The position numbers and the translations under genes are program-made. This document shows positions 26,163 through 38,347 of a DNA stretch of 64,000 bases, in pieces. The notes under the pieces are model-generated. The model made no database searches and was not told where the DNA came from. It saw only the letters and a list, made by a program, of their open reading frames with translations. The DNA comes from an uncultured beta proteobacterium (GTDB lineage: Bacteria > Pseudomonadota > Gammaproteobacteria > Burkholderiales > Rhodocyclaceae). How positions within the stretch are numbered: position 1 is the first letter of the stretch; the number at the start of each line of letters is the position of its first letter. The stretch covers positions 85,340 to 149,339 of the forward strand of contig CAIVQO010000022.1 in assembly GCA_903908065.1 (NCBI GenBank). The letters are read 5' to 3'.

Positions 26163-26212
26163 GGCGGGCCTGCCTCGGGGCAGTCCTGCGTCCTTATTTC
26201 CGGTTCTCCCAC

Positions 26213-29200
26213 GTGCGTCTTACCAAGCTGAAACTCTCGGGCTTCAAGTCCTTTGTCGAGCCCACCACGGTGCTTTTTCCCGGCCAGCTGGCAGGGGTGG
26301 TCGGCCCCAACGGCTGCGGCAAATCCAACATCATCGATGCCGTGCGCTGGGTGCTGGGCGAGTCGAAGGCCTCGGAGCTGCGCGGCGAGTCGATCCAGGA
26401 CGTGATCTTCAAGGGTTCCGGCAACCGCAAGGAGGTCAGCCGGGCCAGCGTCGAGCTGTTTTTCGACAATGCCGAAGGCCGTGCGGCCGGACAGTGGAGC
26501 CAGTATGCCGAGATCACGGTCAAGCGCGTGCTCGACCGCGAAGGCAATTCCAGTTACTACATCAACAACCTGCACGTGCGTCGCCGCGACGTGATCGACC
26601 TCTTCCTCGGTACGGGCCTTGGGCCGCGTGCCTACGCCATCATCGGCCAGGGCATGATCTCGCGCATTGTCGAAGCCAAGCCGGAAGAACTGCGTTTCTT
26701 CCTCGAAGAGGCGGCAGGCGTCACCAAGTACAAGGAGCGCCGCCGCGAAACCGAGCATCGGCTGGAGGACGCCCGGGAAAACATCGCCCGCGTCGACGAC
26801 ATCCGCAACGAACTCGAGAACCAGGTTGTCCATCTCCAGGCGCAGGCCACGGTGGCGCAGCAGTATCGCGGGCTGCACGAGGAAATGTCGCGCAAGCAAA
26901 GCCTGCTCTGGTTGAAGAAGCGCAACGATGCGCGCAACGACGGCCAGCGCCTGACCCGCCAGATCGAGGAATCGGTAACCCGCGTCGAAGCCGAAACGGC
27001 CCAGCTGCGGGAAATCGAAGCCCGCGTCGAACATGCGCGCGAGAACCACTACGCCGCGTCCGACGCCTTGCATGCGGCGCAGGCCGAGATGTACGCGGCC
27101 GGCAGCGAAGTCAGCCGGTTGGAAAGCGAACTTGGACATTTGCGCGATTCGCGCAGCCGCCTGGAGACGCGCCTCGCGCAACTGGATGCCGAGCACGCGC
27201 ACTGGTCGTCCCAGCAGTCCACGTTGGCGGAGGATGCAGCACGCTGGAACAGCCTGCTGGAAAACTCCCGCGCCCGTGTCGCTGCCGCTGCCGCGCGGCA
27301 TGAAGAAGCCGCCGCACGTCTGCCGGAATGCGAAGACGCGGTGCAAAGCGCGGGTGGTGAAGTTACCGAAGCGCGTCGTGCATTGAGCGAAGCGGAGCAG
27401 GCCCTGCGCCTGGCCGAGGCCGATCGCGGCCATGCCCAGCGTGCGCTGGAGAACCTGGCCCAGCGGCGCGCCCGCCTTGAGCAGGACAAGCAGGCGCTCG
27501 GTGCCCCCGATCCGGCCTTGCTCGCGGCGTCCCAGGAGGCCGAGGCGCGCGGCACAGAAGCACTGGAAGTCGCACAAGACCGCCTTGCCACGCTGCAAGC
27601 CGCGGTGCCGACTGCTGAAGCCGCCCTGCGTACCGCACGCGAAGCCTTGCAGGCGGCCCACCGCAGCCTTACCGAAACCCGTGCCCGCCACGATGCCTTG
27701 GTGCAACTGCAGTCCAAGGTGGCGCGGGGCGGTGAGATCGGCGACTGGCTGAAGGCGCGCGGGCTAGCCGATGCAAAACCGCTGTGGCAGCAGATCCAGG
27801 TCGAAAGCGGTTGGGAAACCGCCGTTGAGGCCGTGCTGCGCGAGCGTTTCTCGGCGCTGGCCGCCGATGCCGAGGTGCTGCGTGCGGCGCTGGCCTCGCC
27901 ACCGCCGGCAATCCTGACGCTGGCGATGAATGCGCCCGCAGGTGCTGCCGCGGCTGCTGCGGACAGCCTGCGCAGCAAGGTGCGCTGCGAGGATCCGCGC
28001 TGGTCCGGCGTGCTCGACGAGTGGCTGGCCGACGTTGCCGTGGCGGATGACATTGCTGCCAGCGTGCCGCTGGCAGCTGGACGCCGCGTGTCGCGCGCCG
28101 GCCACCTGCTGACGCCGGCCGGGCTGACGCTCTACGTTCCGGATGCACGCACCCACGGCGTCATCGAGCGCCAACGCGAAATTGACGAACTGGCGGCGCA
28201 ACTCGATCTGCGTGTCGCGGCCGAAGACGAGGCACGCCTGAAGCAACAGTCGGTGGAGCAGGAACTGGCCGATCTCCAGGCGCAATTGACCGCCGCCCGT
28301 CGCGGCGCCCAGGAGGCGCAACAGGCGCTGCACGCGGCCCAGGTCGAGGCGCTTAAGCTGGCCCAGGCCCAGGCCCGCTTCGAAGAACGCAGTGCACAGA
28401 TCGACCGCGATTTGGCCGAATTGCTGCGCCAGGTGGAAGCAGAGGGCGCCCGCATCGAGCGTGCCGACGGTGACGGCGAGATGCAGCGCGAGCGATTGGC
28501 GGCGGTACGCGAGCGTGTCGAACGGGCGATCGACCTGCATCGGAAAAAGGACATGGCCTTGCGCGATGCGCGCGCGGTAGAAACCCAGCTAGGACGCGAG
28601 GTACAGGAAGCTGGCTTTTCCGAGCGCGAGTGCCTTTCCAAGCTGGACGACAACCATCGTGCCGGCGCCACTGCCAGCAGCCAGTTGCAGCGCATCGAGG
28701 CCGAGACAGTGGCCGCGCGCACCGAAGTGTCGGGAATCAGCGATACCGTGCTGCAGGAGCAGTTGCACGCCGCGCTGGATGCGCGCCAGGTCAAGGAGTC
28801 GGCGCTGGCGGAACGGCGCAATGTGCTCGAAGGCATGGCTGCCGACCTGCGTGGCCTCGACGAACAGCGCCTGCGCCTGGAGCAGGGCCTGACTCCGCTG
28901 CGCGACCGGATCAACGATCTGCGCCTCAAGGCACAGGCGGCGCAGATGAGCGAGGAGCAGTTCCGCGAGCGCCTGGCGGAAGTGCGCATCGTCAGTGAGG
29001 AAGACGAAGTACCCTTCCAGGCCGAGCTTGCCGCGGGCGGCGCCGAGCGCCTGAAGGACAGCGTGCTGCAAGGCGACATCGCCCGCCTGACCGCGGAAAT
29101 CGAAGCCCTTGGGCCGGTCAACCTGGCCGCGCTGGAAGAACTGGCGACAGCCACCGAACGCAAGGGCTTCCTCGACGCGCAATCGACCGACCTGGCCGAG

Positions 29201-29734
29201 GCCATCGGCACATTGGAGGATGCGATCCGTCGCATCGACCGTGAAACGCGCGACCAGTTGCAGGAGACCTACAACACCGTAAACAACCACTTCGGCACGC
29301 TTTTCCCGCAACTCTTCGGCGGTGGCGAGGCGAAGCTGATCCTGACCGGCGACGAGATCCTCGATGCCGGCATCCAGATCATGGCCCAGCCGCCGGGCAA
29401 GAAGAATTCGACCATCCACCTGCTGTCGGGTGGCGAGAAGGCGCTGACTGCGATTGCGCTGGTGTTCGCCATCTTCAACCTCAACCCGGCGCCCTTCTGC
29501 ATGCTCGACGAAGTGGATGCCCCGCTCGACGATTCGAATACCGTGCGCTTCTGCGAGATGGTCAAGCGCATGTCGACCCAGACCCAGTTCGTATTCATTT
29601 CACACAATAAGATCGCCATGGAAATGGCGCAACAGCTGATCGGCGTCACCATGCAGGAGCAGGGCGTGTCGCGCGTGGTGGAAGTCGATATCGAAGAGGC
29701 CCTGCGCCTCGCCGACGAACAGAAGGTGGCCTGA
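26213..29734 (+). CDS. smc: Chromosome segregation protein SMC
   Basis: 1173 residues from a GTG start; MRLTKLKLSGFKSF is the canonical SMC N-terminus. Walker A is GPNGCGKSNIIDAVRWVLGE near residue 31. Two long coiled-coil arms flank a hinge at about 515–650. The C-terminal head has the signature LLSGGEKALTAIALVF near 1072 and Walker B FCMLDEVDAPLDDSN. SMC is a condensin ATPase that loops and segregates chromosomal DNA, usually with ScpA/ScpB, which are not adjacent. It is followed after two bases by zipA, so it is probably co-expressed with a division gene. Confidence 0.96.
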   Translation: MRLTKLKLSGFKSFVEPTTVLFPGQLAGVVGPNGCGKSNIIDAVRWVLGESKASELRGESIQDVIFKGSGNRKEVSRASVELFFDNAEGRAAGQWSQYAEITVKRVLDREGNSSYYINNLHVRRRDVIDLFLGTGLGPRAYAIIGQGMISRIVEAKPEELRFFLEEAAGVTKYKERRRETEHRLEDARENIARVDDIRNELENQVVHLQAQATVAQQYRGLHEEMSRKQSLLWLKKRNDARNDGQRLTRQIEESVTRVEAETAQLREIEARVEHARENHYAASDALHAAQAEMYAAGSEVSRLESELGHLRDSRSRLETRLAQLDAEHAHWSSQQSTLAEDAARWNSLLENSRARVAAAAARHEEAAARLPECEDAVQSAGGEVTEARRALSEAEQALRLAEADRGHAQRALENLAQRRARLEQDKQALGAPDPALLAASQEAEARGTEALEVAQDRLATLQAAVPTAEAALRTAREALQAAHRSLTETRARHDALVQLQSKVARGGEIGDWLKARGLADAKPLWQQIQVESGWETAVEAVLRERFSALAADAEVLRAALASPPPAILTLAMNAPAGAAAAAADSLRSKVRCEDPRWSGVLDEWLADVAVADDIAASVPLAAGRRVSRAGHLLTPAGLTLYVPDARTHGVIERQREIDELAAQLDLRVAAEDEARLKQQSVEQELADLQAQLTAARRGAQEAQQALHAAQVEALKLAQAQARFEERSAQIDRDLAELLRQVEAEGARIERADGDGEMQRERLAAVRERVERAIDLHRKKDMALRDARAVETQLGREVQEAGFSERECLSKLDDNHRAGATASSQLQRIEAETVAARTEVSGISDTVLQEQLHAALDARQVKESALAERRNVLEGMAADLRGLDEQRLRLEQGLTPLRDRINDLRLKAQAAQMSEEQFRERLAEVRIVSEEDEVPFQAELAAGGAERLKDSVLQGDIARLTAEIEALGPVNLAALEELATATERKGFLDAQSTDLAEAIGTLEDAIRRIDRETRDQLQETYNTVNNHFGTLFPQLFGGGEAKLILTGDEILDAGIQIMAQPPGKKNSTIHLLSGGEKALTAIALVFAIFNLNPAPFCMLDEVDAPLDDSNTVRFCEMVKRMSTQTQFVFISHNKIAMEMAQQLIGVTMQEQGVSRVVEVDIEEALRLADEQKVA

Positions 29735-29736
29735 AC

Positions 29737-33810
<4,074 letters not shown>

Positions 33811-33814
<4 letters not shown>

Positions 33815-34356
33815 CTCCCGCCGAAGCCCGGACCATTCTTGACGAAGCCGACCTGCTGTTTTCTGAACAGGAGTCGGCGCTGGCGGTACGGCGCGTCGCC
33901 GCTGAAATCACATCGCGCCTGGCCGATGCCAATCCGCTGGTGCTGGCGGTGATGGGCGGGGCCGTGGTGTTCACCGGCCAGCTGCTGCCGCAACTCGCCT
34001 TCCCGCTCGATTTCGATTACCTGCATGTCACTCGCTATGGCGATGTAACCGTCGGCGGTCGGCTGAACTGGCTGGTCGAGCCACGCCTGCCGGTCGCCGG
34101 GCGCACCGTGCTCGTGTTGGACGACATCCTCGACGAAGGCGTGACCATGGCCGCCATCGTGCAGCGCTTGCGTGAGCAAGGCGCGCAGGAGGTATTGAGC
34201 GCCGTGTTCGCGGAGAAGGACCTCGGTCGCACCAAGCCGGTGGCCGCCGACTTTATTGGTCTGCGCTTGCCGAACCGTTATGTCTTTGGTTATGGCATGG
34301 ACGTCAAGGGCGCCTGGCGCAACCTGCCGGCGGTCTACGCGGTGAAGGGCATGTGA
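33811..34356 (+). CDS. hpt: Hypoxanthine-guanine phosphoribosyltransferase
   Basis: A 181-residue type I phosphoribosyltransferase. The PRPP loop is [14 protein letters not shown] near residues 100–113; the flexible loop region follows YLHVTRYG near 72; [19 protein letters not shown] near 150 is the purine-binding end of HGPRT proteins. It salvages hypoxanthine and guanine to IMP and GMP. It is translationally coupled to galU. The family is sometimes annotated as hypoxanthine-only. Confidence 0.9.
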
Positions 34357-34468
34357 TTCGACGCGTGTTTCTTTCGCGCAAAATATTTTCATCGAAGATG
34401 CCCACAGGGCTTGCTTCCGCGGCGCGATTAGTGTTTCAATGCGCCTTTCCAAACCAAAGGGGATTCTG

Positions 34469-34840
34469 ATGAACAAGACCGAACTGATCGATGCCGTTGC
34501 CGAGCGTGCCGAACTTTCCAAAGCGGCAGTCAACAAGGCGATCGATGCGCTGACCGACGTGATCACCTCCGTTATCGCCAAGGGCAACCCGGTGGCATTG
34601 ATCGGCTTCGGCACCTTCAAGTCGGTGATGCGCTCCGCCCGCACCGGCAAGAACCCGAAGACCGGCGCCCCCCTGAAGATCGCCGCCAAGGCCGTGCCGA
34701 AGTTCACCGCTGGCGCCGGGCTGAAGGCCGCCGTGGCTGGCAAGAAGCCGGCCGCCAAGAAGGCTGCTCCGGCCAAGAAGGCCGCCGCCAAGCCCGCAGC
34801 CAAGAAGCCGGCCGCGAAGAAGCCCGCCGCCAAGAAATAA
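34469..34840 (+). CDS. HU family DNA-binding protein with histone H1-like lysine/alanine/proline tail
   Basis: 123 residues from the ATG after AAAGGGGATTCTG. Residues 1–90 are an HU fold: MNKTELIDAVAERAELSKAA, the VALIGFGTF turn, and RTGKNPKTGAPLKIAAKAVPKF for the arm and C-terminus. Residues about 93–123 are a low-complexity tail of PAAKK and AAPAKK repeats like eukaryotic histone H1 or AlgP-type proteins. HU compacts DNA, and the tail should add non-specific affinity. Such tailed HU proteins are known in betaproteobacteria. A strong terminator follows, so it is likely monocistronic. An in-frame ATG at 34439 would add an unsupported ten residues. Confidence 0.92.
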   Translation: MNKTELIDAVAERAELSKAAVNKAIDALTDVITSVIAKGNPVALIGFGTFKSVMRSARTGKNPKTGAPLKIAAKAVPKFTAGAGLKAAVAGKKPAAKKAAPAKKAAAKPAAKKPAAKKPAAKK

Positions 34841-34854
34841 TTTTTTCACGGCGC

Positions 34855-34885
34855 AAAAAAGGCAACCCGCGGGTTGCCTTTTTCT
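34855..34885. terminator. Rho-independent terminator after the HU-like gene
   Basis: A GGCAACCC/GGGTTGCC stem with a two-base loop, flanked by A- and T-runs on both sides, so it should act on both strands. It ends the HU-like transcript and probably also the opposing membrane-protein operon. Confidence 0.92.
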
Positions 34886-34930
34886 TTGGGCATTCGGTCT
34901 CCGCGAGCGGCGAATTCGGGCCTGAAATGG

Positions 34931-35194
34931 CTACCGGCGTTCGCGCAAACGTGCCATCAGGTATCGGGTCGGTACGGCGAGGGTCGTGAATAGCAGAAAC
35001 GGCCAGAGCAGCAGCAGGTCGACGCGGATATTGCACTCACCCGAACACAGCACGCGGAGATGCATCAGGTATTCGTACGGCGCGTAGAGCATCCAGCCAA
35101 GCGCCGCCAGCCAGCTACCCGGCACACGCCTGGCCAACCACAAGCCGAGGAATGCAAGCCCCAAAATGCCGCCTATCACGCTGGCCATGAGCAT
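34931..35194 (-). CDS. Small hypothetical membrane protein
   Basis: 87 residues with at least two hydrophobic helices (SVIGGILGLAFLGLWLA and LLLLWPFLLFTTLAVP). Between them lies a soluble loop with two cysteines in LRVLCSGECNIRVDL. It starts 24 bp after the DUF1015 stop on the same strand and ends near the bidirectional terminator, so it is probably the last gene of the vapBC–aroG–DUF1015 transcript. I do not recognise a function. The two-cysteine loop could be periplasmic. Confidence 0.6.
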   Translation of the reverse strand: MLMASVIGGILGLAFLGLWLARRVPGSWLAALGWMLYAPYEYLMHLRVLCSGECNIRVDLLLLWPFLLFTTLAVPTRYLMARLRERR

Positions 35195-35217
35195 GTCAGC
35201 GTCTTCGTCGCAGCGGC

Positions 35218-36444
35218 TTAATCGAGTACGTGCGACACCAGGCCATCGGCCAGCTTGGGCTCGAACCAGGTCGATTTGGGGGGCATCACCTCGTTACTGT
35301 CGGCCACGGCCATCAACTGGTTCATGCGCGTGGGATGCAGCGCAAAGGCCACCGCCATCTCGCCCGAGTCGACGCGCTTTTCCAGTTCCGCCAGGCCGCG
35401 TATGCCGCCGACGAAATCGATGCGCTTGTCGCGGCGCAGGTCAGCGATGCCCAGCAGCGGACCCAGCACATAGTCGGACAGCAACGAGACGTCGAGGCTA
35501 TCCACCGGGTCTTGCGGTACCCGCTCGAGCTTGATCGTCAGCTTGCGCCAGCGGCCCGCGAGATACATGCCGAATTCGCCGCTGCGGGCCGGATGCACCC
35601 GGGTAGCGCTGTCCTCAACGCTGAAATCCTGGCCCAGGCGCTGCAGCAGTTCGGCTTCATCGAGCCCGTGCAGGTCCTTTACCACGCGGTTGTAGTCGAG
35701 AATCTTCATCTGGTCCTGCGGGTAGACCACGGCAAGGAAGCTGTCGGCTGACTGCTCGACGCCCGCCTTGTGGCGAGCGGCGGCAACGCGCGAGGCAGCT
35801 GCGGAACGATGATGGCCGTCGGCAATGTAGAGCGCCTTCATGTCGTCGAAGCAACGGCTGATGGCAGCGATTTTGGCCGGGTCGCGCAGCACCCAGATCT
35901 GGTGGCGTATGCCATCGTCGGCGGTCACATCGGCCTCCGCTTCACCGCTGGCGATGCCGGCGATCAGCTCATCGGCGGTCGCCGACGAAGGGTAGGCCAG
36001 CAGCACCGGTCCGGTCTGGGCGTTGAGCGCCTCGATCTGGCGCACGCGGTCGTCTTCCTTGTCCGGCCGCGTGAACTCGTGCTTGCGGATGCGGTTGCTG
36101 TCGTAATCGGCCACATTGGCGGCGACCACCAGCCCGGTCTGCACGTGAGCGCCCATGGTCAGGCGATAGGCGTAGTAGCAGGGTTGGTCGTCGCGTACCA
36201 GGATGCCGGCATCGAGCATCTTTTTCAGGTTCTCGGCGGCCTTGGCATATACCTCGGGCGAATAGATGTCGACGTTCCGGTCGAGGTCGATTTCCGGCTT
36301 GGATATGTGCAGGAAGGACCAGGGCTTGCCGGCGGCACGGTTGCGGGCCTCGTCGCTCGACAGCACGTCATACGGAGGTGCGGCAACTTCGCCGGCGCGG
36401 CCGGGGGCGGGGCGCAGGCCGCGGAAGGGACGGATCAGGCTCAT
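35218..36444 (-). CDS. DUF1015 domain-containing protein
   Basis: A 408-residue protein of the DUF1015 family: N-terminal IRPFRGLRPAPGRAGEVAAPPYDVLSSDEA, the mid-segment HEFTRPDKEDDR, and the marker ALYIADGHHRSAAASRVAA near residue 205, a likely phosphate- or metal-binding site. The family's biochemical role is still poorly defined; it is often near serine or aromatic amino-acid genes. It lies 15 bases after aroG in the same direction, so it may be co-expressed with the first step of aromatic synthesis. Confidence 0.85.
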   Translation of the reverse strand: MSLIRPFRGLRPAPGRAGEVAAPPYDVLSSDEARNRAAGKPWSFLHISKPEIDLDRNVDIYSPEVYAKAAENLKKMLDAGILVRDDQPCYYAYRLTMGAHVQTGLVVAANVADYDSNRIRKHEFTRPDKEDDRVRQIEALNAQTGPVLLAYPSSATADELIAGIASGEAEADVTADDGIRHQIWVLRDPAKIAAISRCFDDMKALYIADGHHRSAAASRVAAARHKAGVEQSADSFLAVVYPQDQMKILDYNRVVKDLHGLDEAELLQRLGQDFSVEDSATRVHPARSGEFGMYLAGRWRKLTIKLERVPQDPVDSLDVSLLSDYVLGPLLGIADLRRDKRIDFVGGIRGLAELEKRVDSGEMAVAFALHPTRMNQLMAVADSNEVMPPKSTWFEPKLADGLVSHVLD

Positions 36445-36459
36445 GGTTTTCTCGCAATC

Positions 36460-37527
36460 TCAGGTTTTCGCGCCGCGCAGCGCGGCGGCCGCGTCGCGGA
36501 TCATGGTTTCCGTGTTTGCCCAGTCGACGCAGGCATCGGTGACCGAACAACCGTATTTCAACTGCGACAGATCGGCCGGGATCGGCTGGTTGCCCGCCTC
36601 GATGAAGCTCTCGATCATCAGGCCGACAATCGAGCCGTGGCCGGACTTGCGCTGGGCGACCACCTGGTTGATGCAGTCCTGCATCACCAGCGGCTGCAAC
36701 TCCGGGTTCTTGTAGCTGTTGGCATGGGAGCAATCGACCACCAGCTTGTTGGCGAGCTTGGCCCTCTTCAGCGCGGCTTCCGCCATGGCGACGCTCACCG
36801 TATCGTAGTTGGGCCGGCCGCCGCCGCCGCGCAGCACCAAGTGGCCGTAGCGGTTGCCGTTGGTGCGCACCACACAGGAGCGGCCCTGCATGTTGATGCC
36901 GAGGAAGCTGTGCGGACTGGAGGCCGAGATAATGGCATTCACGGCGGCATCGAGCGAGCCGTCGGTGCCGTTCTTGAAGCCGACCGGCGTCGATAATCCG
37001 GATGACATCTCGCGGTGGGTCTGCGATTCCGAGGTGCGGGCCCCGATCGCGGTCCACGCGATCAGGTCGCCTAGGTACTGCGGCGCGATCGGGTCGAGCG
37101 CCTCCGTGCCGGCCGGCAGGCCCAATTCATTTACGGCCAACAGGAATTCGCGCGCCTTGTGCAGGCCTTCCTCGATGTGGAAGGAATCATCCATGCGCGG
37201 ATCGTTGATGTAGCCCTTCCAGCCGGTAGAGGTGCGCGGTTTCTCGAAATACACCCGCATCACCAGCAGCAGCGTGTCGGCGACTTCGTCGGCCAGTGCC
37301 TTCAGGCGGCGTGCATAGTCGATGCCGGCCACGGGGTCATGGATGGAGCAGGGGCCAACCACGACAAAAATGCGCGGGTCGCTGCCGTCGAGAATCTTCT
37401 CCAGGCCGCGGCGTCCGGCCAGCACGGTTTCCGCGGCGGCGTCAGACAAGGGCAGGCGGGTATGGACTTCCTCCGGCGTGGGCAGAAGGTCGAAGGCGTC
37501 GATATTGAGGTTTTCGGTTTGCTGCAT
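36460..37527 (-). CDS. aroG: 3-deoxy-7-phosphoheptulonate (DAHP) synthase, class I
   Basis: 355 residues from the ATG at 37527; a longer frame would run into vapC and is rejected. Motifs of class I DAHP synthase are clear: VVVGPCSIHDPVAGIDYARR near 62, VMRVYFEKPRTSTGWKGYINDP near 92, GARTSESQTHREMSSGLS near 160, GNRYGHLVLRGG, and VDCSHANS with GLMIESFIEAGNQP. It condenses phosphoenolpyruvate and erythrose 4-phosphate, the entry step of the shikimate pathway. It begins two bases after the vapC stop and has no clear ribosome-binding site of its own, so its translation may depend on the toxin gene. Confidence 0.94.
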   Translation of the reverse strand: MQQTENLNIDAFDLLPTPEEVHTRLPLSDAAAETVLAGRRGLEKILDGSDPRIFVVVGPCSIHDPVAGIDYARRLKALADEVADTLLLVMRVYFEKPRTSTGWKGYINDPRMDDSFHIEEGLHKAREFLLAVNELGLPAGTEALDPIAPQYLGDLIAWTAIGARTSESQTHREMSSGLSTPVGFKNGTDGSLDAAVNAIISASSPHSFLGINMQGRSCVVRTNGNRYGHLVLRGGGGRPNYDTVSVAMAEAALKRAKLANKLVVDCSHANSYKNPELQPLVMQDCINQVVAQRKSGHGSIVGLMIESFIEAGNQPIPADLSQLKYGCSVTDACVDWANTETMIRDAAAALRGAKT

Positions 37528-37529
37528 GT

Positions 37530-37964
37530 TCAGGCAATCAGTGGGTTGGTGACGGAAAGTTTGGGAAAGCGGCCGAAGTCGCGGTCTGCCGACCAAAGTG
37601 TTTGTACCCCGTGCTGCAGGCACAGCGCCGCGATCCGGGCATCATGGACCAGTGCGCCGGCAAGTTGGGCACCATCGATCAGCGCACGCAGCTCGGACCA
37701 ATGCGAATCGGTTTCGGAAAGCAGGAGCAGCGATGGTGATTCGAGCCAGGCGTCGATCTGGTCGAGGGCACGCTCCCGCGGCGTCGGCGGGGCATAGATG
37801 CGCGGATGGGTGACGATGGCAAAAAACTCGTGCAGACAGGGCCACGGGATCGCCCAACTCGTCCTTTCCTCGGCCAGGCCAGCGATGCATTCTGTGGCGC
37901 GCTGGTGAAAGGGCGAGTCCTCGCGATGGGCGTAGACCAGCAGGTTGGTATCGACGGCGATCAT
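37530..37964 (-). CDS. vapC: PIN-domain toxin VapC
   Basis: A 144-residue PIN-domain protein. The acidic metal-binding residues are at VDTNLLVYAH (Asp about 4), WPCLHEFFAIV (Glu about 45), GALVHDARIAALCLQHG (Asp about 107) and WSADRDFGRF (Asp about 126–128), the usual four positions. VapC toxins cleave tRNA or rRNA and are neutralised by VapB. The start overlaps the vapB stop by four bases, as in most vapBC pairs. Downstream comes aroG at a two-base distance. Confidence 0.9.
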   Translation of the reverse strand: MIAVDTNLLVYAHREDSPFHQRATECIAGLAEERTSWAIPWPCLHEFFAIVTHPRIYAPPTPRERALDQIDAWLESPSLLLLSETDSHWSELRALIDGAQLAGALVHDARIAALCLQHGVQTLWSADRDFGRFPKLSVTNPLIA

Positions 37965-38206
37965 CCGCCGTGGTCCTCGTACGCCATTTCACGCAATCTG
38001 TCCCAGCCGGCGCCCGCCACCTGTGGTTGCAGCCCCTTGCCCTTGAAGCTGGCGCGGCGCAGCCGGAAGCCTTCGGGGCGGCGCTTTTCGCTGACGACTT
38101 TGCGCAAGCCTTCCTCGACCAGTGCGCGCAAGGTGGTGCCCTGCTGCGTTGCGAGCTTGCGTGCCTGGTTCAGGAGCGGAGGAGAAATCTCGATGGTAGT
38201 CTTCAT
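37961..38206 (-). CDS. vapB: Ribbon-helix-helix antitoxin VapB
   Basis: 81 residues from the ATG at 38206, which sits inside a palindrome that is probably its own operator. The N-terminus MKTTIEISPPLLNQARKLA is the beta-strand and first helix of ribbon-helix-helix antitoxins. The second helix is TTLRALVEEGLRKVV, and the basic linker leads to a C-terminal toxin-binding segment. An in-frame upstream ATG at 38239 lies in the promoter region and is unlikely. GGAG just downstream of the start is internal. It should bind VapC and repress the operon. Confidence 0.86.
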   Translation of the reverse strand: MKTTIEISPPLLNQARKLATQQGTTLRALVEEGLRKVVSEKRRPEGFRLRRASFKGKGLQPQVAGAGWDRLREMAYEDHGG

Positions 38207-38236
38207 ATGGGTACCCATATCGTGATAGCCATATCG
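38205..38236. promoter_or_regulatory. VapB operator: perfect palindrome plus direct repeat
   Basis: ATATGGGTACCCATAT (38205–38220) is a perfect 16-bp palindrome that covers the vapB start. CCATATCG at 38215–38222 repeats at 38229–38236. Both lie between the -10 box and the start codon, where an autoregulating antitoxin would block transcription. Confidence 0.75.
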
Positions 38237-38238
38237 CA

Positions 38239-38267
38239 ATATTACGGTTCGAGGGGGCCAGCGTCAA
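38239..38267 (-). promoter_or_regulatory. vapBC sigma-70 promoter
   Basis: On the minus strand: TTGACG (38267–38262), an exact 17-base spacer, then TAATAT (38244–38239). It lies 33 bases before the vapB ATG and next to the operator. It probably also drives aroG and the two genes beyond it. Confidence 0.78.
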
Positions 38268-38347
38268 GATAGTTGCCGACTGTACCGTGCTGCCAGCGCC
38301 GGCGGCCAGGGATGCCATCTTCTGCTTTGCCGAAGCTATGAATTCCA

